Shown: positions 34,745-42,842, counted from the stretch's first letter. The stretch: DNA of 64,000 bases from Sphingomonas sp. (GCF_003248515.1 NZ_QFOB01000002.1:1-64000); one strand, 5' to 3'. The notes: generated from the sequence alone by a model not told the origin. Translations and numbers: made by a program.

Positions 34745-34853
34745 CGTTGGACCTCTGCGCACGCAGGCCGTGCTTCGACGGGCTCGGGGAAAATGGAAAG
34801 GAAGGCCCCCTTCGCGCCGGGCGAAGTCGAAAGACTGGCCTCAAGCGGAACGC
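34745..34853. repeat. REP-like palindromic remnant in the murE-murF spacer
   Basis: The spacer contains TGCTTCGAC and GAAGTCGAA in inverted orientation and an inner CTTCGC/GCGAAG hairpin. The half-sites resemble the TTCGAC-rich intergenic repeats seen in many sphingomonad genomes. It may be a decayed copy or act as an mRNA-stabilising hairpin. Identification is by eye only. Confidence 0.35.
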
Positions 34854-36290
34854 TCAGCCCGCACATTCGCGCGCCACCTGCACATCATCGAAGGGAAGCA
34901 CGCGATCTCCCACGATCTGGCCCTGCTCGTGGCCCTTGCCGGCGAGCAGCACGATATCGTCCGCCCCCGCCTCCGCGATGGCGGCGGCGATGGCCGTGCG
35001 CCGATCGCCGATCTCGATCGCATCTGGCGCGCCGGCCATCACATCACGGCGGATGGCGGCGGGATCCTCGGTGCGGGGGTTGTCGTCGGTGACGATCACA
35101 TGATCGCCGAAGCGCGCGGCGATGGCCGCCATCTGCGGGCGCTTGCCCTTGTCGCGATCGCCGCCCGCACCGAACAGCACGATCAGCCGGCCGGCGACAT
35201 GGGGGCGCAGCGCCGCGATCGCCGCCTCCAGCCCGTCCGGCGTATGCGCATAATCGACATAGATGGGGGCGCCCGCCTTGCTGATCGCCGCGCGCTCCAG
35301 CCGGCCACGCACCGGCTGGACGCGGCCGAGCGCCCCCAGCGTAGCCTTCAGATCACCGCCCGTGGCCCAGACCAGCCCCGCCGCCGTCAGCGCATTGGCC
35401 GCCTGATAGGCACCAATCAGAGGCAGCTTCACGATATGGGTGGCGCCTTCCGCCTCGATCGTCAGCGTCTGGCCGAGCTGGGTGGGCTCGCGCTTCACCA
35501 GCCGCAGCCCATCGCCCGCCGCGCCGACGCCCAGCACCCGAATACCGCGTTCGGCCGCGATTTCGGCAACGCGCGGCGCATGGGCATCGTCCATCCAGAT
35601 AACGGCCGTGCCACCCGGCACGATCACCTCGGAGAAGAGGCGCAGCTTGGCCTCCAGATAGGCCTCCATCGTGCCGTGATAATCGAGATGATCGCGGCTG
35701 AGATTGGTGAAGGCGCCCGCCATCACGGGCAGGCCTTCCGTCCGGAACTGGGAGAGGCCGTGGCTGGATGCCTCGAACGCGACGTGGCTCACGCCTTCGC
35801 GCCGGAGCCCGGCGACATTCGACAGGAAAGTGACGATGTCCGGCGTGGTGAGGCCGGTCGACACGCTTTCATCGGACGTGGTGACGCCGAGCGTGCCGAT
35901 CGAGGCGGCGTGAAAGCCCGCCATCCGCCAGAGCTGGCGGGCCAGCTCCACCGTGGATGTCTTGCCGTTCGTGCCGGTGACGGCGACGACCGTATCGGGG
36001 AAAGGCGCGAAGAATTTCGCAGCGGCGCGCGCGAAGGCGCGGCGGGGCTCCGCCTCGGCGATATGGATCGCGCCCTCCACGATCGCCTCGGGCCGCGCCA
36101 CGACGGCGACGGCACCCGCGGCGATGGCGGCGGGGATATAATCCTCGCCATTCTGCACCACGCCGCGAAAGGCGCCGAAGACGGTGCCCGGCGCCACCTT
36201 GCGGCTGTCGATCGCAAAGCCGGTGACGCGGGCGTCGGCGCCAGGCTGCGATCCGATCAGAAGCCCGTCGAACAGCTCATTCATACGCAT
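34854..36290 (-). CDS. murE: UDP-N-acetylmuramoyl-tripeptide synthetase (meso-DAP adding)
   Basis: 478 aa. FAIDSRKVAPGTVFGAFRG is the N-terminal domain, VTGTNGKTSTVELARQLW the P-loop, and VTDDNPRTEDPAAIRRDV contains the DNPR motif typical of meso-diaminopimelate-specific MurE. Two ATGs (36290 and 36284) both overlap the ftsI stop; 36290 is reported. Confidence 0.95.
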   Translation of the reverse strand: MRMNELFDGLLIGSQPGADARVTGFAIDSRKVAPGTVFGAFRGVVQNGEDYIPAAIAAGAVAVVARPEAIVEGAIHIAEAEPRRAFARAAAKFFAPFPDTVVAVTGTNGKTSTVELARQLWRMAGFHAASIGTLGVTTSDESVSTGLTTPDIVTFLSNVAGLRREGVSHVAFEASSHGLSQFRTEGLPVMAGAFTNLSRDHLDYHGTMEAYLEAKLRLFSEVIVPGGTAVIWMDDAHAPRVAEIAAERGIRVLGVGAAGDGLRLVKREPTQLGQTLTIEAEGATHIVKLPLIGAYQAANALTAAGLVWATGGDLKATLGALGRVQPVRGRLERAAISKAGAPIYVDYAHTPDGLEAAIAALRPHVAGRLIVLFGAGGDRDKGKRPQMAAIAARFGDHVIVTDDNPRTEDPAAIRRDVMAGAPDAIEIGDRRTAIAAAIAEAGADDIVLLAGKGHEQGQIVGDRVLPFDDVQVARECAG

Positions 36291-38034
36291 TCTTGCCGGG
36301 CACCTTCTTCTCGAGGATCAGCGGCATCAGATCGGACACGTCGATATCGCGGTTCAACTCCGGCCGCACGCCGAGCAGGGGGCCGACGCGACGAATCACC
36401 CTTTTGGCAAGCGGAGCCGTCATCCAGCCCGCCGTCTTGAAGCCATAGGTGCTCTGCACACCCGGCGCCGCCTTGATCGCCTTGGCATCGTCCATCACCA
36501 CCACCACCACATAGCGCGGATCTTCCATCGGGAAGGCGCCCGAAAAGGTGGTGACGTTGGCATTCTTCACATAGCGGCCGTTCACGACCTTTTCGGCCGT
36601 GCCGGTCTTGCCACCGACGCGCAGGCCCGGCGCATCGGCATTGGTGCCGGTGCCCTGGAGCACGACGAGGCGCATGAGCTGGCGGATCCGCGCGCTCGTC
36701 GCTTCCGAGATCACGCGCTTGCCGGGGATCGCCTCACCCGGCTTGCGCTTCACCAGCGTGGCCGGATGGAAGACGCCGCCATTGGCGATCGCGGCATAGG
36801 CCTGCGCCAGATGCAGCGGCGTCACCGCAATGCCATGACCGAAGGCGGTCGTCATGATCGTGGAACGGCCCCAATCGCGCGGGAGGATCGGCGCGCCGCG
36901 CTCGCGCAGTTCGATGCTGGTGCGATCGAAGAAGCCCAGTTCGCGGAAGAAGGCCTTGATCCGGTCCTCCCCGATCAGCTCCGCGATCTTGGCCGTGCCG
37001 ATATTGGACGAGAAGGTCATCACCTCGGGCGTGGTGATCGCGCGGTGCATCGGCTCGTCATCGTGGATCTGGTGGCCGCCGATCATGATCGGGTGCGTCA
37101 CATCCCACGTCTGGCGGAAATCGCTGAGCACGCCATGCTCGATCGCGTTGGCGAAGGTGAGCATCTTGAAGGTCGAGCCCAGCTCGAATGCAGACTGGGT
37201 CACCTTATTGGCCATATCGGCATTGCTGTAGTGGGCGTGCGAATTGGGATTGATGTCCGGCAGCGAGGCAAGCGCCATCACTTCGCCGGTGCGCATGTCG
37301 AGGATCACGCCCGCGCCACCGGCGGCGGACGTCTCCGCGATGCGGCGCGCAATCTCGCTCTCCAGCGCGGCCTGCACGCGCGTGTCGATCGAAAGCTGGA
37401 CGGTTTCGCCGGCCGAAAGCTGCTTGTCGAAGAAGCGCTCCACGCCGATGCCGGTCAGCTCTTCCTTGCCCTTGGCATCGGCCACCATCTGCGAATAGCC
37501 GAGCAGATGGCCGGCCAGTGCAGCCTGCGGATAGAGGCGCTCGGGCACACGCAATTCCATGATCGCCGGCTCACCCAGCGCGTGGACGCGGGCGACGAGC
37601 GCTGGGACAGCCTCTTCCTTCAGATAGACGAACTTCTTCTTCGAGAAGAGGATACGCCGATAGTCGGCCTCGCTCTTTTCCGGGATGAGTGCCGCCAGAT
37701 CGCGCGCGAGCTGATTCTTGTCGCCCAGCACGGTCTGCGGATTGATCGCGATCGACCATGCCTTGATCGTCGTCGCCAGCGGGACGCCATTGCGATCGAC
37801 GATATCGGCGCGGGCGGAAACGGGCGCGGAGACGCGCGCGCTCTCCCCGTCCCCGAAGATCGCGAACTGCATCAGCCGGAGCGCCACCGCCAGCGTCACC
37901 AGCATGAACAGCATCATCACCACCATCAGGCGGAAATGCGATTGCTGGAGGCGGGCGGGCGCGGATGTGGGCTCGGGCGCGCGGAACAGCGGCCGATGCA
38001 CGGTTTCGGTTCGGATCGTGGTCTGTACGTTCAC
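36277..38034 (-). CDS. ftsI: Septal peptidoglycan transpeptidase FtsI (PBP3)
   Basis: 585 aa class B penicillin-binding protein: cytoplasmic tail, one transmembrane helix (LMVVMMLFMLVTLAVAL), pedestal domain (DIVDRNGVPLATTI), then the transpeptidase with SxxK in ELGSTFKMLT, SxN in SSNIGTAK and KTGT in VGGKTGTAEK. It crosslinks septal wall with FtsW. Start GTG 38034 overlaps the ftsL stop. Confidence 0.95.
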   Translation of the reverse strand: MNVQTTIRTETVHRPLFRAPEPTSAPARLQQSHFRLMVVMMLFMLVTLAVALRLMQFAIFGDGESARVSAPVSARADIVDRNGVPLATTIKAWSIAINPQTVLGDKNQLARDLAALIPEKSEADYRRILFSKKKFVYLKEEAVPALVARVHALGEPAIMELRVPERLYPQAALAGHLLGYSQMVADAKGKEELTGIGVERFFDKQLSAGETVQLSIDTRVQAALESEIARRIAETSAAGGAGVILDMRTGEVMALASLPDINPNSHAHYSNADMANKVTQSAFELGSTFKMLTFANAIEHGVLSDFRQTWDVTHPIMIGGHQIHDDEPMHRAITTPEVMTFSSNIGTAKIAELIGEDRIKAFFRELGFFDRTSIELRERGAPILPRDWGRSTIMTTAFGHGIAVTPLHLAQAYAAIANGGVFHPATLVKRKPGEAIPGKRVISEATSARIRQLMRLVVLQGTGTNADAPGLRVGGKTGTAEKVVNGRYVKNANVTTFSGAFPMEDPRYVVVVVMDDAKAIKAAPGVQSTYGFKTAGWMTAPLAKRVIRRVGPLLGVRPELNRDIDVSDLMPLILEKKVPGKNAYE

Positions 38035-38888
38035 CGATCGGCCGGGGCGCGAGCGGGCTTGGCGCTCTTCTTCTCGGCGGCGATGAGCTTGCCGAGATCA
38101 GACGGCAGCAGGCTGGCCGTCAGCGTGGCCGGCGCGGCCTTGCCTACCTTGGCGGCCACCTTGGCTTCCACCCTGGCGGCGGCAGCCGGAACGGCCCTGG
38201 CCGCGACGGTCACGGGCCTTGCCGCGTCGGGCTTCGCCTTCGGCGCTGCGGCCACCTTCTTTTCGACGGCCTTCGGCGCCGGAGCGGGCGCCGCCACCTT
38301 CGGCGCCGGGGCGTCGGCCGCCCTTGTCGGAACGGGAGTGGCCGCATCGGCATCGAGATCCAGCGCGAACGGCTTGGTGTGCACCACGCTCGCTTTCAGG
38401 ATCGCACTGTCGGGCACCTCGAGCACGGCCGGCTTCGGGCGCACGAAGGTGGCGGTGCGAAGCAGCGGCTGCGCTGTGGATACGGGCGCGGGCGCCACAT
38501 CGGCCGGAGCGGACGGCTGCGGAGCGCCACCCTCATAGGAGACGTTGCGCACAGCGCCCTTCGACGCGACGATCGCGGGATCCAGATCCAGCCCCTTGCC
38601 GCCGGCAAGGCTGGCAAGCTGCACCTCATCGGCCACGAACTGGCCCGGGGCGGGCGCCTGGAGGGCCAGCACCTCGGTATTCCAGCGCTCGATCTGGCCC
38701 ATGCGGCCGCGCGCCGCGATTTCCGTGTTCAGGCGGCGAATGTCGCTGCCCGCAGACGCGATCTCGCGATCGACGCGGGCGAGTGCTGCCCGCTCCGTCG
38801 CCACCGACTGGGAGGCGAGATAACAGCAGAGGGCGGCGGCGGCACAGCCGGCAACCCAGCCGATCGAGCGAAAACGCTGCGCGATCAT
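38031..38888 (-). CDS. ftsL: FtsL-like cell division protein with long C-terminal extension
   Basis: 285 aa, far longer than the 90-150 aa usual for FtsL. The first part is classical: short N-terminus, transmembrane helix (about residues 11-28) and a heptad-like coil (VDREIASAGSDIRRLNTEIAAR). From about residue 115 the protein becomes a low-complexity Ala/Pro/Lys/Val-rich tail to the end, expected to be disordered and periplasmic. Position between rsmH and ftsI with four-base overlaps on both sides supports the assignment more than sequence does. Confidence 0.78.
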   Translation of the reverse strand: MIAQRFRSIGWVAGCAAAALCCYLASQSVATERAALARVDREIASAGSDIRRLNTEIAARGRMGQIERWNTEVLALQAPAPGQFVADEVQLASLAGGKGLDLDPAIVASKGAVRNVSYEGGAPQPSAPADVAPAPVSTAQPLLRTATFVRPKPAVLEVPDSAILKASVVHTKPFALDLDADAATPVPTRAADAPAPKVAAPAPAPKAVEKKVAAAPKAKPDAARPVTVAARAVPAAAARVEAKVAAKVGKAAPATLTASLLPSDLGKLIAAEKKSAKPARAPADR

Positions 38889-39853
38889 GAGGAAAGACCT
38901 TTCGGGGCCCAGGCACTGGCCTCCGTGCGCCGGGCGACGCGCAGGGTGGCGGAACGCGAACGAGGATTGCGGGCAAGCTCCGCCTCGCCGGCCTTCACCG
39001 GCTTGGCGACCGCCTCGAAGCTGGGCGCCGCACCCGCCTCTGCGGCGGGGCGGTGGCGCGAACCGGCGGGCGTGGCGCCCGAGCGCTCCTTGAGGAAGCG
39101 CTTCACGATGCGATCCTCAAGCGAATGGAAGGAAACGATCGCGAGGCGGCCGCCCGGCTTCAGCACGCGTTCGGCGGCGGCCAGCCCGTCCTCCAGCTCC
39201 TCCAGCTCGCGATTGAGGTGGATGCGGATCGCCTGGAAGGTGCGGGTGGCGGGGTCCTTCTTGTCATGTTCGCGATAGCCGAGCGCCTTGCGGACGATCC
39301 CGGCCAGCTGCGCCGTGGTCTCGATCGGGCGCGCGGCGACGATCGCGCGGGCCACGCGGCGCGACTGGCGCTCCTCGCCCAGCGTGAACAGCACGTCCGC
39401 GATCTCGGCCTCGTCCGCCTCGTTCACGAAATCGGCGGCCGACATGCCCGCCTGGCTCATCCGCATGTCGAGCGGGCCATCGGCCTGGAAGGAGAAGCCA
39501 CGCTCGGCGCGATCCAGCTGCATCGAGGAGACGCCGATATCCAGCGTCACGCCATCCACCGCCTCGCAGCCCAGATCGGCGAGCACGCCGCGCATTTCCG
39601 AAAAACGCTCCGGCACCAGCGTCAGGCGACCCGTCGCCTCGGCCACGAGCGGCTGCCCCTCCGCGATCGCATCCGGATCGCGATCGAAGGCGATCACGCG
39701 CGCGCCCGATGCGAGCAGGGCGCGCGTATAGCCGCCCGCGCCGAACGTGCCGTCGACATGCGTCTCGCCCTCGGCCGGAGCGAGGCCGGCGATCACTTCG
39801 TCCAGCAGGACGGGCGCGTGGCGCGGATCGACAAAGGGGCCGGGCGCGATCAT
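38885..39853 (-). CDS. rsmH: 16S rRNA (cytosine1402-N4)-methyltransferase
   Basis: 322 aa SAM-dependent enzyme (formerly MraW). HAPVLLDEVIAGLAP, DGTFGAGGYTRALL (SAM motif I), DIGVSSMQLDRAERGFSF and LKPGGRLAIVSFHSLEDRIVK are the family signatures. Overlaps mraZ upstream and ftsL downstream by four bases. Confidence 0.97.
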   Translation of the reverse strand: MIAPGPFVDPRHAPVLLDEVIAGLAPAEGETHVDGTFGAGGYTRALLASGARVIAFDRDPDAIAEGQPLVAEATGRLTLVPERFSEMRGVLADLGCEAVDGVTLDIGVSSMQLDRAERGFSFQADGPLDMRMSQAGMSAADFVNEADEAEIADVLFTLGEERQSRRVARAIVAARPIETTAQLAGIVRKALGYREHDKKDPATRTFQAIRIHLNRELEELEDGLAAAERVLKPGGRLAIVSFHSLEDRIVKRFLKERSGATPAGSRHRPAAEAGAAPSFEAVAKPVKAGEAELARNPRSRSATLRVARRTEASAWAPKGLSS

Positions 39854-40359
39854 CCGCGCTGCCCCAGATAATAATCGATCATGCGCACCAGCATGGGATC
39901 GTCGGCCAGAGCCTCGCGCGCCTTCAGCGGATTCCAGATCTCGAAATAGGTGTCGACGCCCAGGAACAGCGCCGTATCGCCAATGCCCGCCTCGCTGCGC
40001 AGCCAGGGCGGCAGCACCATGCGACCGGCGCCATCATAGCCGACCGGCATGAGCGTGGAGACTTCGGAGCGCTTGGCACGCGTGAGCGCCTCGCGCCGTT
40101 CGCGCGCGGGCAGATCGGCGAAGCCTTCGGTGATCTCCTCCATCAGCTGGCGCGTGCCGACCGCATCATAAGCGCGCAGGCGATCGCCATCGGCGTGCAT
40201 GCCGATCATCAGCTCTGTGGCGCGCACCTCGTCACCCGCAATCCCGTAGGTGCGGATGCGAAGGTCGACGGTCGATCGAAAGGATGACGGGACCGACACC
40301 CTGCCCTTCGCGTCCACCGCGTTCAGCGCATGGCTGAGAAAGGCATGGTCAATCTGCAC
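39850..40359 (-). CDS. mraZ: Transcriptional regulator MraZ
   Basis: 169 aa with two SpoVT-AbrB-like repeats (ALNAVDAKGRVSVPSSFR; DGAGRMVLPPWLRSEAGI). MraZ binds repeated TGGG-type boxes before its own gene and controls the division cluster. Start GTG 40359 has AGGGG about 10 nt upstream. Slightly longer than the roughly 150 aa common in other bacteria. Confidence 0.95.
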   Translation of the reverse strand: MQIDHAFLSHALNAVDAKGRVSVPSSFRSTVDLRIRTYGIAGDEVRATELMIGMHADGDRLRAYDAVGTRQLMEEITEGFADLPARERREALTRAKRSEVSTLMPVGYDGAGRMVLPPWLRSEAGIGDTALFLGVDTYFEIWNPLKAREALADDPMLVRMIDYYLGQRG

Positions 40360-40377
40360 TATGGCCCCTGTCCGAGC

Positions 40378-40403
40378 AGGCAGGGGGCCCTGATCCCCTG
40401 CCT
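40378..40403 (-). promoter_or_regulatory. Hairpin in the mraZ 5' leader
   Basis: AGGCAGGGG (40378-40386) and CCCCTGCCT (40395-40403) form a perfect 9-bp stem in the mraZ mRNA leader, just upstream of the ribosome site. The hairpin's CCCCTG can instead pair with CAGGGG in the ribosome site (about 40364-40369), giving two exclusive structures. Confidence 0.4.
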
Positions 40404-40443
40404 TACCCCCGGGCGGAGGGCGCGGACAGGCGCCTTCCTTCCC

Positions 40444-40485
40444 TGGGATGATCGGGGAGTATCATGGGATCCTTATGGTTTTCAA
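40444..40485 (-). promoter_or_regulatory. Candidate mraZ promoter with MraZ-box-like repeats
   Basis: In the minus direction TTGAAA (40485-40480) and GATACT (40463-40458) are 16 nt apart. Three repeats on the plus strand, TGGGA (40444-40448), GGGGA (40454-40458) and TGGGA (40465-40469), spaced 10 and 11 nt, overlap the -10 and its flanks. MraZ is known to bind three TGGGN repeats spaced by 5 nt, so autoregulation is likely; the opposite orientation and one off-register repeat lower certainty. Confidence 0.45.
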
Positions 40486-40536
40486 TACCGCTGGATGGAT
40501 TTCTATGGTGAGTAAATCCCGCTCACAGCTTTGGAG

Positions 40537-40607
40537 GATTCATAAAATCCCGTTGTTTTACAATTTTTTACGACAGAAAAAGCCTGTGGATAAAGCTGTG
40601 TGGACAA
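40537..40607 (-). promoter_or_regulatory. DnaA boxes and GANTC site upstream of mraZ
   Basis: TGTGGATAA at 40585-40593 is a perfect DnaA box, and TGTGGACAA at 40599-40607 differs at one base. GATTC (GANTC) lies at 40537-40541. The surrounding 40540-40615 is AT-rich. This lies 50-120 nt upstream of the proposed mraZ promoter and mirrors the ftsZ upstream region. The 40360-40678 gap holds no gene. Confidence 0.5.
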
Positions 40608-40678
40608 AAATGACGAGCGCCCGCCCGTGGTTTTTCGTGGGATCGGATGGCACGCGGCCTTCCTGATCGCGGGCGAGA

Positions 40679-40936
40679 TCACTGTGCCGGGGCGGGCTTG
40701 GCCGGATCGGGCTTGGCGACAACAGGAGCGGCCGGCTGCGGATTGCCGGGGACGACGCCCAGTTGCGCGAGCGGCTCGCTGGGGGTCGTCACATTCTCGG
40801 CCAGAACAGGCGCCCCGGCGCCGCCCTCCGAGCTTCCCGTCATGCGCAGGAATGCCGTCGCCAGCATTACCAGCAGGAAGACGAAGGCGAGCCCCGTCAG
40901 GCCGACGCGGACGCGCTGCACATTCTGTTCCAACAA
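40679..40936 (-). CDS. Small single-pass membrane protein, unknown function
   Basis: 85 aa: short cytoplasmic N-terminus, one transmembrane helix (VGLTGLAFVFLLVMLATAFL), then a Pro/Ala-rich periplasmic tail ending PAKPAPAQ. It lies upstream of mraZ on the same strand, separated by the regulatory gap. The start is TTG 40936; GTG 40921 is an alternative. No family recognised. The position suggests, but does not show, an envelope or division role. Confidence 0.6.
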   Translation of the reverse strand: MLEQNVQRVRVGLTGLAFVFLLVMLATAFLRMTGSSEGGAGAPVLAENVTTPSEPLAQLGVVPGNPQPAAPVVAKPDPAKPAPAQ

Positions 40937-41095
40937 AGGCGGGGATCGGCCATTCCAGCAAGATAATGCGCCGAACCGGGCTTGTGAACCGTCGAGGTGA
41001 ACAGCTGAGGCGAACCGTCCAGCCCGCTTTTCAGGGATTGGCGCTTTTTCGCCCGAAAACCGGGAAATGACTGATGCAACGTCATTTTAACCAGA

Positions 41096-41111
41096 ACACG
41101 CCTAGGCGTGT
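41096..41111. promoter_or_regulatory. Perfect 16-bp palindrome, candidate operator
   Basis: ACACGCCTAGGCGTGT is fully self-complementary and lies in the divergent gap between the small membrane protein and the PilZ gene, 52 nt before the PilZ start. A second inverted repeat, ATGAC/GTCAT (41067-41071, 41081-41085), lies just upstream. Likely binding site for a dimeric regulator. Confidence 0.45.
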
Positions 41112-41162
41112 GGCGGGTTCGGGAGAGATTTTATCGCCACCATTGCGGCAAATCTGGTCGAA

Positions 41163-41663
41163 GTGGTTCGCGCAGGCCTTCGTCCGCGCGAGGCCCGGAT
41201 TCGCGTCTGCGCACCCGCCCGGATGCTTTCCGAGGGCAGGTGGAGCGATATCACGATCCTCAACATGTCTTCACGCGGGCTGATGGCCCGCACCGGATCG
41301 GTCCCGAAGGCGCGGTCCTATGTGGAAATCCGGCGCGGGAAGCAGATCGTGATCGTCGGCAAGGTGGTGTGGCACGACGCGCAGCATTTCGGCATCCAGA
41401 CGCAGGATCGCATCAGCATCGGGATGATCGAGGACGGCACGGCCGCCGATGGCGCCGAACCCCACGACCCCGCGGTGGAACGCCGCGCCCAGCCCCGCGC
41501 ATCGGACCCGGCCGAAGCGTTCGAGAGAAACAGGCAGCGGGCGGCGATCTTCCAATTCTCGCTCGTCGTGGCCGGCGGCGCGGCCGGCGCGCTCCTGATC
41601 GCGAATATGGTGATGAAGGTTCTGGGCACGCCCTTTGCGACGATCGCGAGCCACTTGGCGTAG
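41163..41663 (+). CDS. PilZ-domain protein with C-terminal transmembrane helix
   Basis: 166 aa. LRPREARIRVCAPARML carries an RxxxR-like arginine pair and DITILNMSSRGLMART corresponds to the (D/N)xSxxG motif, with Asn replacing Asp, so c-di-GMP binding is plausible. Residues about 125-160 form a hydrophobic segment (FQFSLVVAGGAAGALLIANMVM) that would anchor it. Start GTG 41163; no ATG is available between it and the upstream in-frame stop at 41103. Confidence 0.75.
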   Translation: MVRAGLRPREARIRVCAPARMLSEGRWSDITILNMSSRGLMARTGSVPKARSYVEIRRGKQIVIVGKVVWHDAQHFGIQTQDRISIGMIEDGTAADGAEPHDPAVERRAQPRASDPAEAFERNRQRAAIFQFSLVVAGGAAGALLIANMVMKVLGTPFATIASHLA

Positions 41664-41674
41664 CCCCCCCCCCC
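41664..41674. repeat. 11-base poly-C tract after the PilZ stop codon
   Basis: Eleven consecutive C residues immediately follow the TAG stop. A 7-C run follows at 41704-41710. The tract is intergenic, so slippage would not change the PilZ product; its length should be treated with caution as a sequencing weak point. Confidence 0.6.
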
Positions 41675-41810
41675 AAAGCGGCCGGCGGGAATCGACGTTA
41701 GCGCCCCCCCTTCCCGGCAGGCAGGGGGAGGCACGCCCGCAAATACAGCGAAACCCGTCTTTCCGTTCGGGCCAGCTCAGATGCGGCCAGCCACATCCCG
41801 CGCCTTCGGC

Positions 41811-41831
41811 CCGTTCAACCCTGAGGAACGG
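41811..41831. repeat. Inverted repeat downstream of cysK
   Basis: CCGTTC (41811-41816) and GAACGG (41826-41831) flank CTGAG-like sequence, resembling sphingomonad intergenic palindromes. It lies just beyond the cysK stop and may end its transcript. The rest of 41675-41849 shows no gene. Confidence 0.3.
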
Positions 41832-41849
41832 CGACGCATCCCGCCCCGT

Positions 41850-42842
41850 TCAGCGCGTCAGCCAATCCGGCGCGGGCAGGTTCTTCGCGGCCAGCCACGC
41901 CGGATTGAACAAGGTGGAGAGGTAGCGCATCCCGCTGTCGCACAGGATCGTCACGATCGTCTTGCCGGGGCCGAGATCACGGGCCAGCGCCACCGCGCCC
42001 GCCACGTTGATGCCGGAGGACAGGCCGACGCACAGCCCCTCCTCCCGCAGCAGCGAGAAGAGCCAGGAAAGCCCCGCCTCATCGGAGATGCGATATTGCG
42101 TATCGACCGGCGCGCTTTCCAGATTGGCGGTGATGCGGCTCTGGCCGATCCCTTCTGCCACCGAATTGCCTTCGGCGCGCAACTCGCCATGCGCATAATA
42201 TTCGTAGAGCGAGGCGCCGTGCGGATCGGTCAGCGCAATCGTCACGTCCGGGCTATATTCCTTGAGGCCCAGCCCCACGCCGGCCAGCGTGCCCCCCGTC
42301 CCGACCGCGCAGGTGAAGCCATCGATCCGCCCGTTGGTCTGCGCCCAGATTTCGGGCGCGGTGCTGCGGATATGGGCCATGCGGTTCGCGATATTGTCGA
42401 ACTGGTTGGACCAGAGGGCGTTGGGCGTCTCCTCCGCGATCCGGCGCGACGTGTGCACATAATGGGCCGGGTTCGAATAGCTAGTGGGCGGCACCTCGAC
42501 GAGTTCGGCGCCCAGCGCGCGCAGCGTATCCTTCTTTTCCTGGCTCTGCGTTTCCGGGATCACGATGATCGTGCGATAGCCCTTGGCCGCACCGATCAGA
42601 GCCAGACCGATGCCGGTATTGCCGGCCGTGCCTTCCACAATCGTGCCGCCGGGCGCCAGCTGGCCGCGTGCTTCGGCATCCTCGATGATATATTTGGCAG
42701 CACGATCCTTCACGGAGCCGCCCGGATTCATGAACTCGCACTTGGCGAGGATCTCGCACCCGGTCTCCTCACTGGCGCGGCGAAGCCGCACGAGCGGGGT
42801 ATTGCCGACAAGTTCGGTGACATGCTGGGCTGGGCTGGTCAT
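41850..42842 (-). CDS. cysK: Cysteine synthase A
   Basis: 330 aa PLP enzyme converting O-acetylserine and sulfide to cysteine. NPGGSVKDRAAKYII carries the PLP lysine, GTAGNTGIGLALIGAAKGY the substrate loop, and GTGGTLAGVGLGLKEY the phosphate-binding glycine loop. ATG 42842 overlaps the stop of a short upstream leader ORF (ATGA), suggesting coupled translation. Confidence 0.93.
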   Translation of the reverse strand: MTSPAQHVTELVGNTPLVRLRRASEETGCEILAKCEFMNPGGSVKDRAAKYIIEDAEARGQLAPGGTIVEGTAGNTGIGLALIGAAKGYRTIIVIPETQSQEKKDTLRALGAELVEVPPTSYSNPAHYVHTSRRIAEETPNALWSNQFDNIANRMAHIRSTAPEIWAQTNGRIDGFTCAVGTGGTLAGVGLGLKEYSPDVTIALTDPHGASLYEYYAHGELRAEGNSVAEGIGQSRITANLESAPVDTQYRISDEAGLSWLFSLLREEGLCVGLSSGINVAGAVALARDLGPGKTIVTILCDSGMRYLSTLFNPAWLAAKNLPAPDWLTR

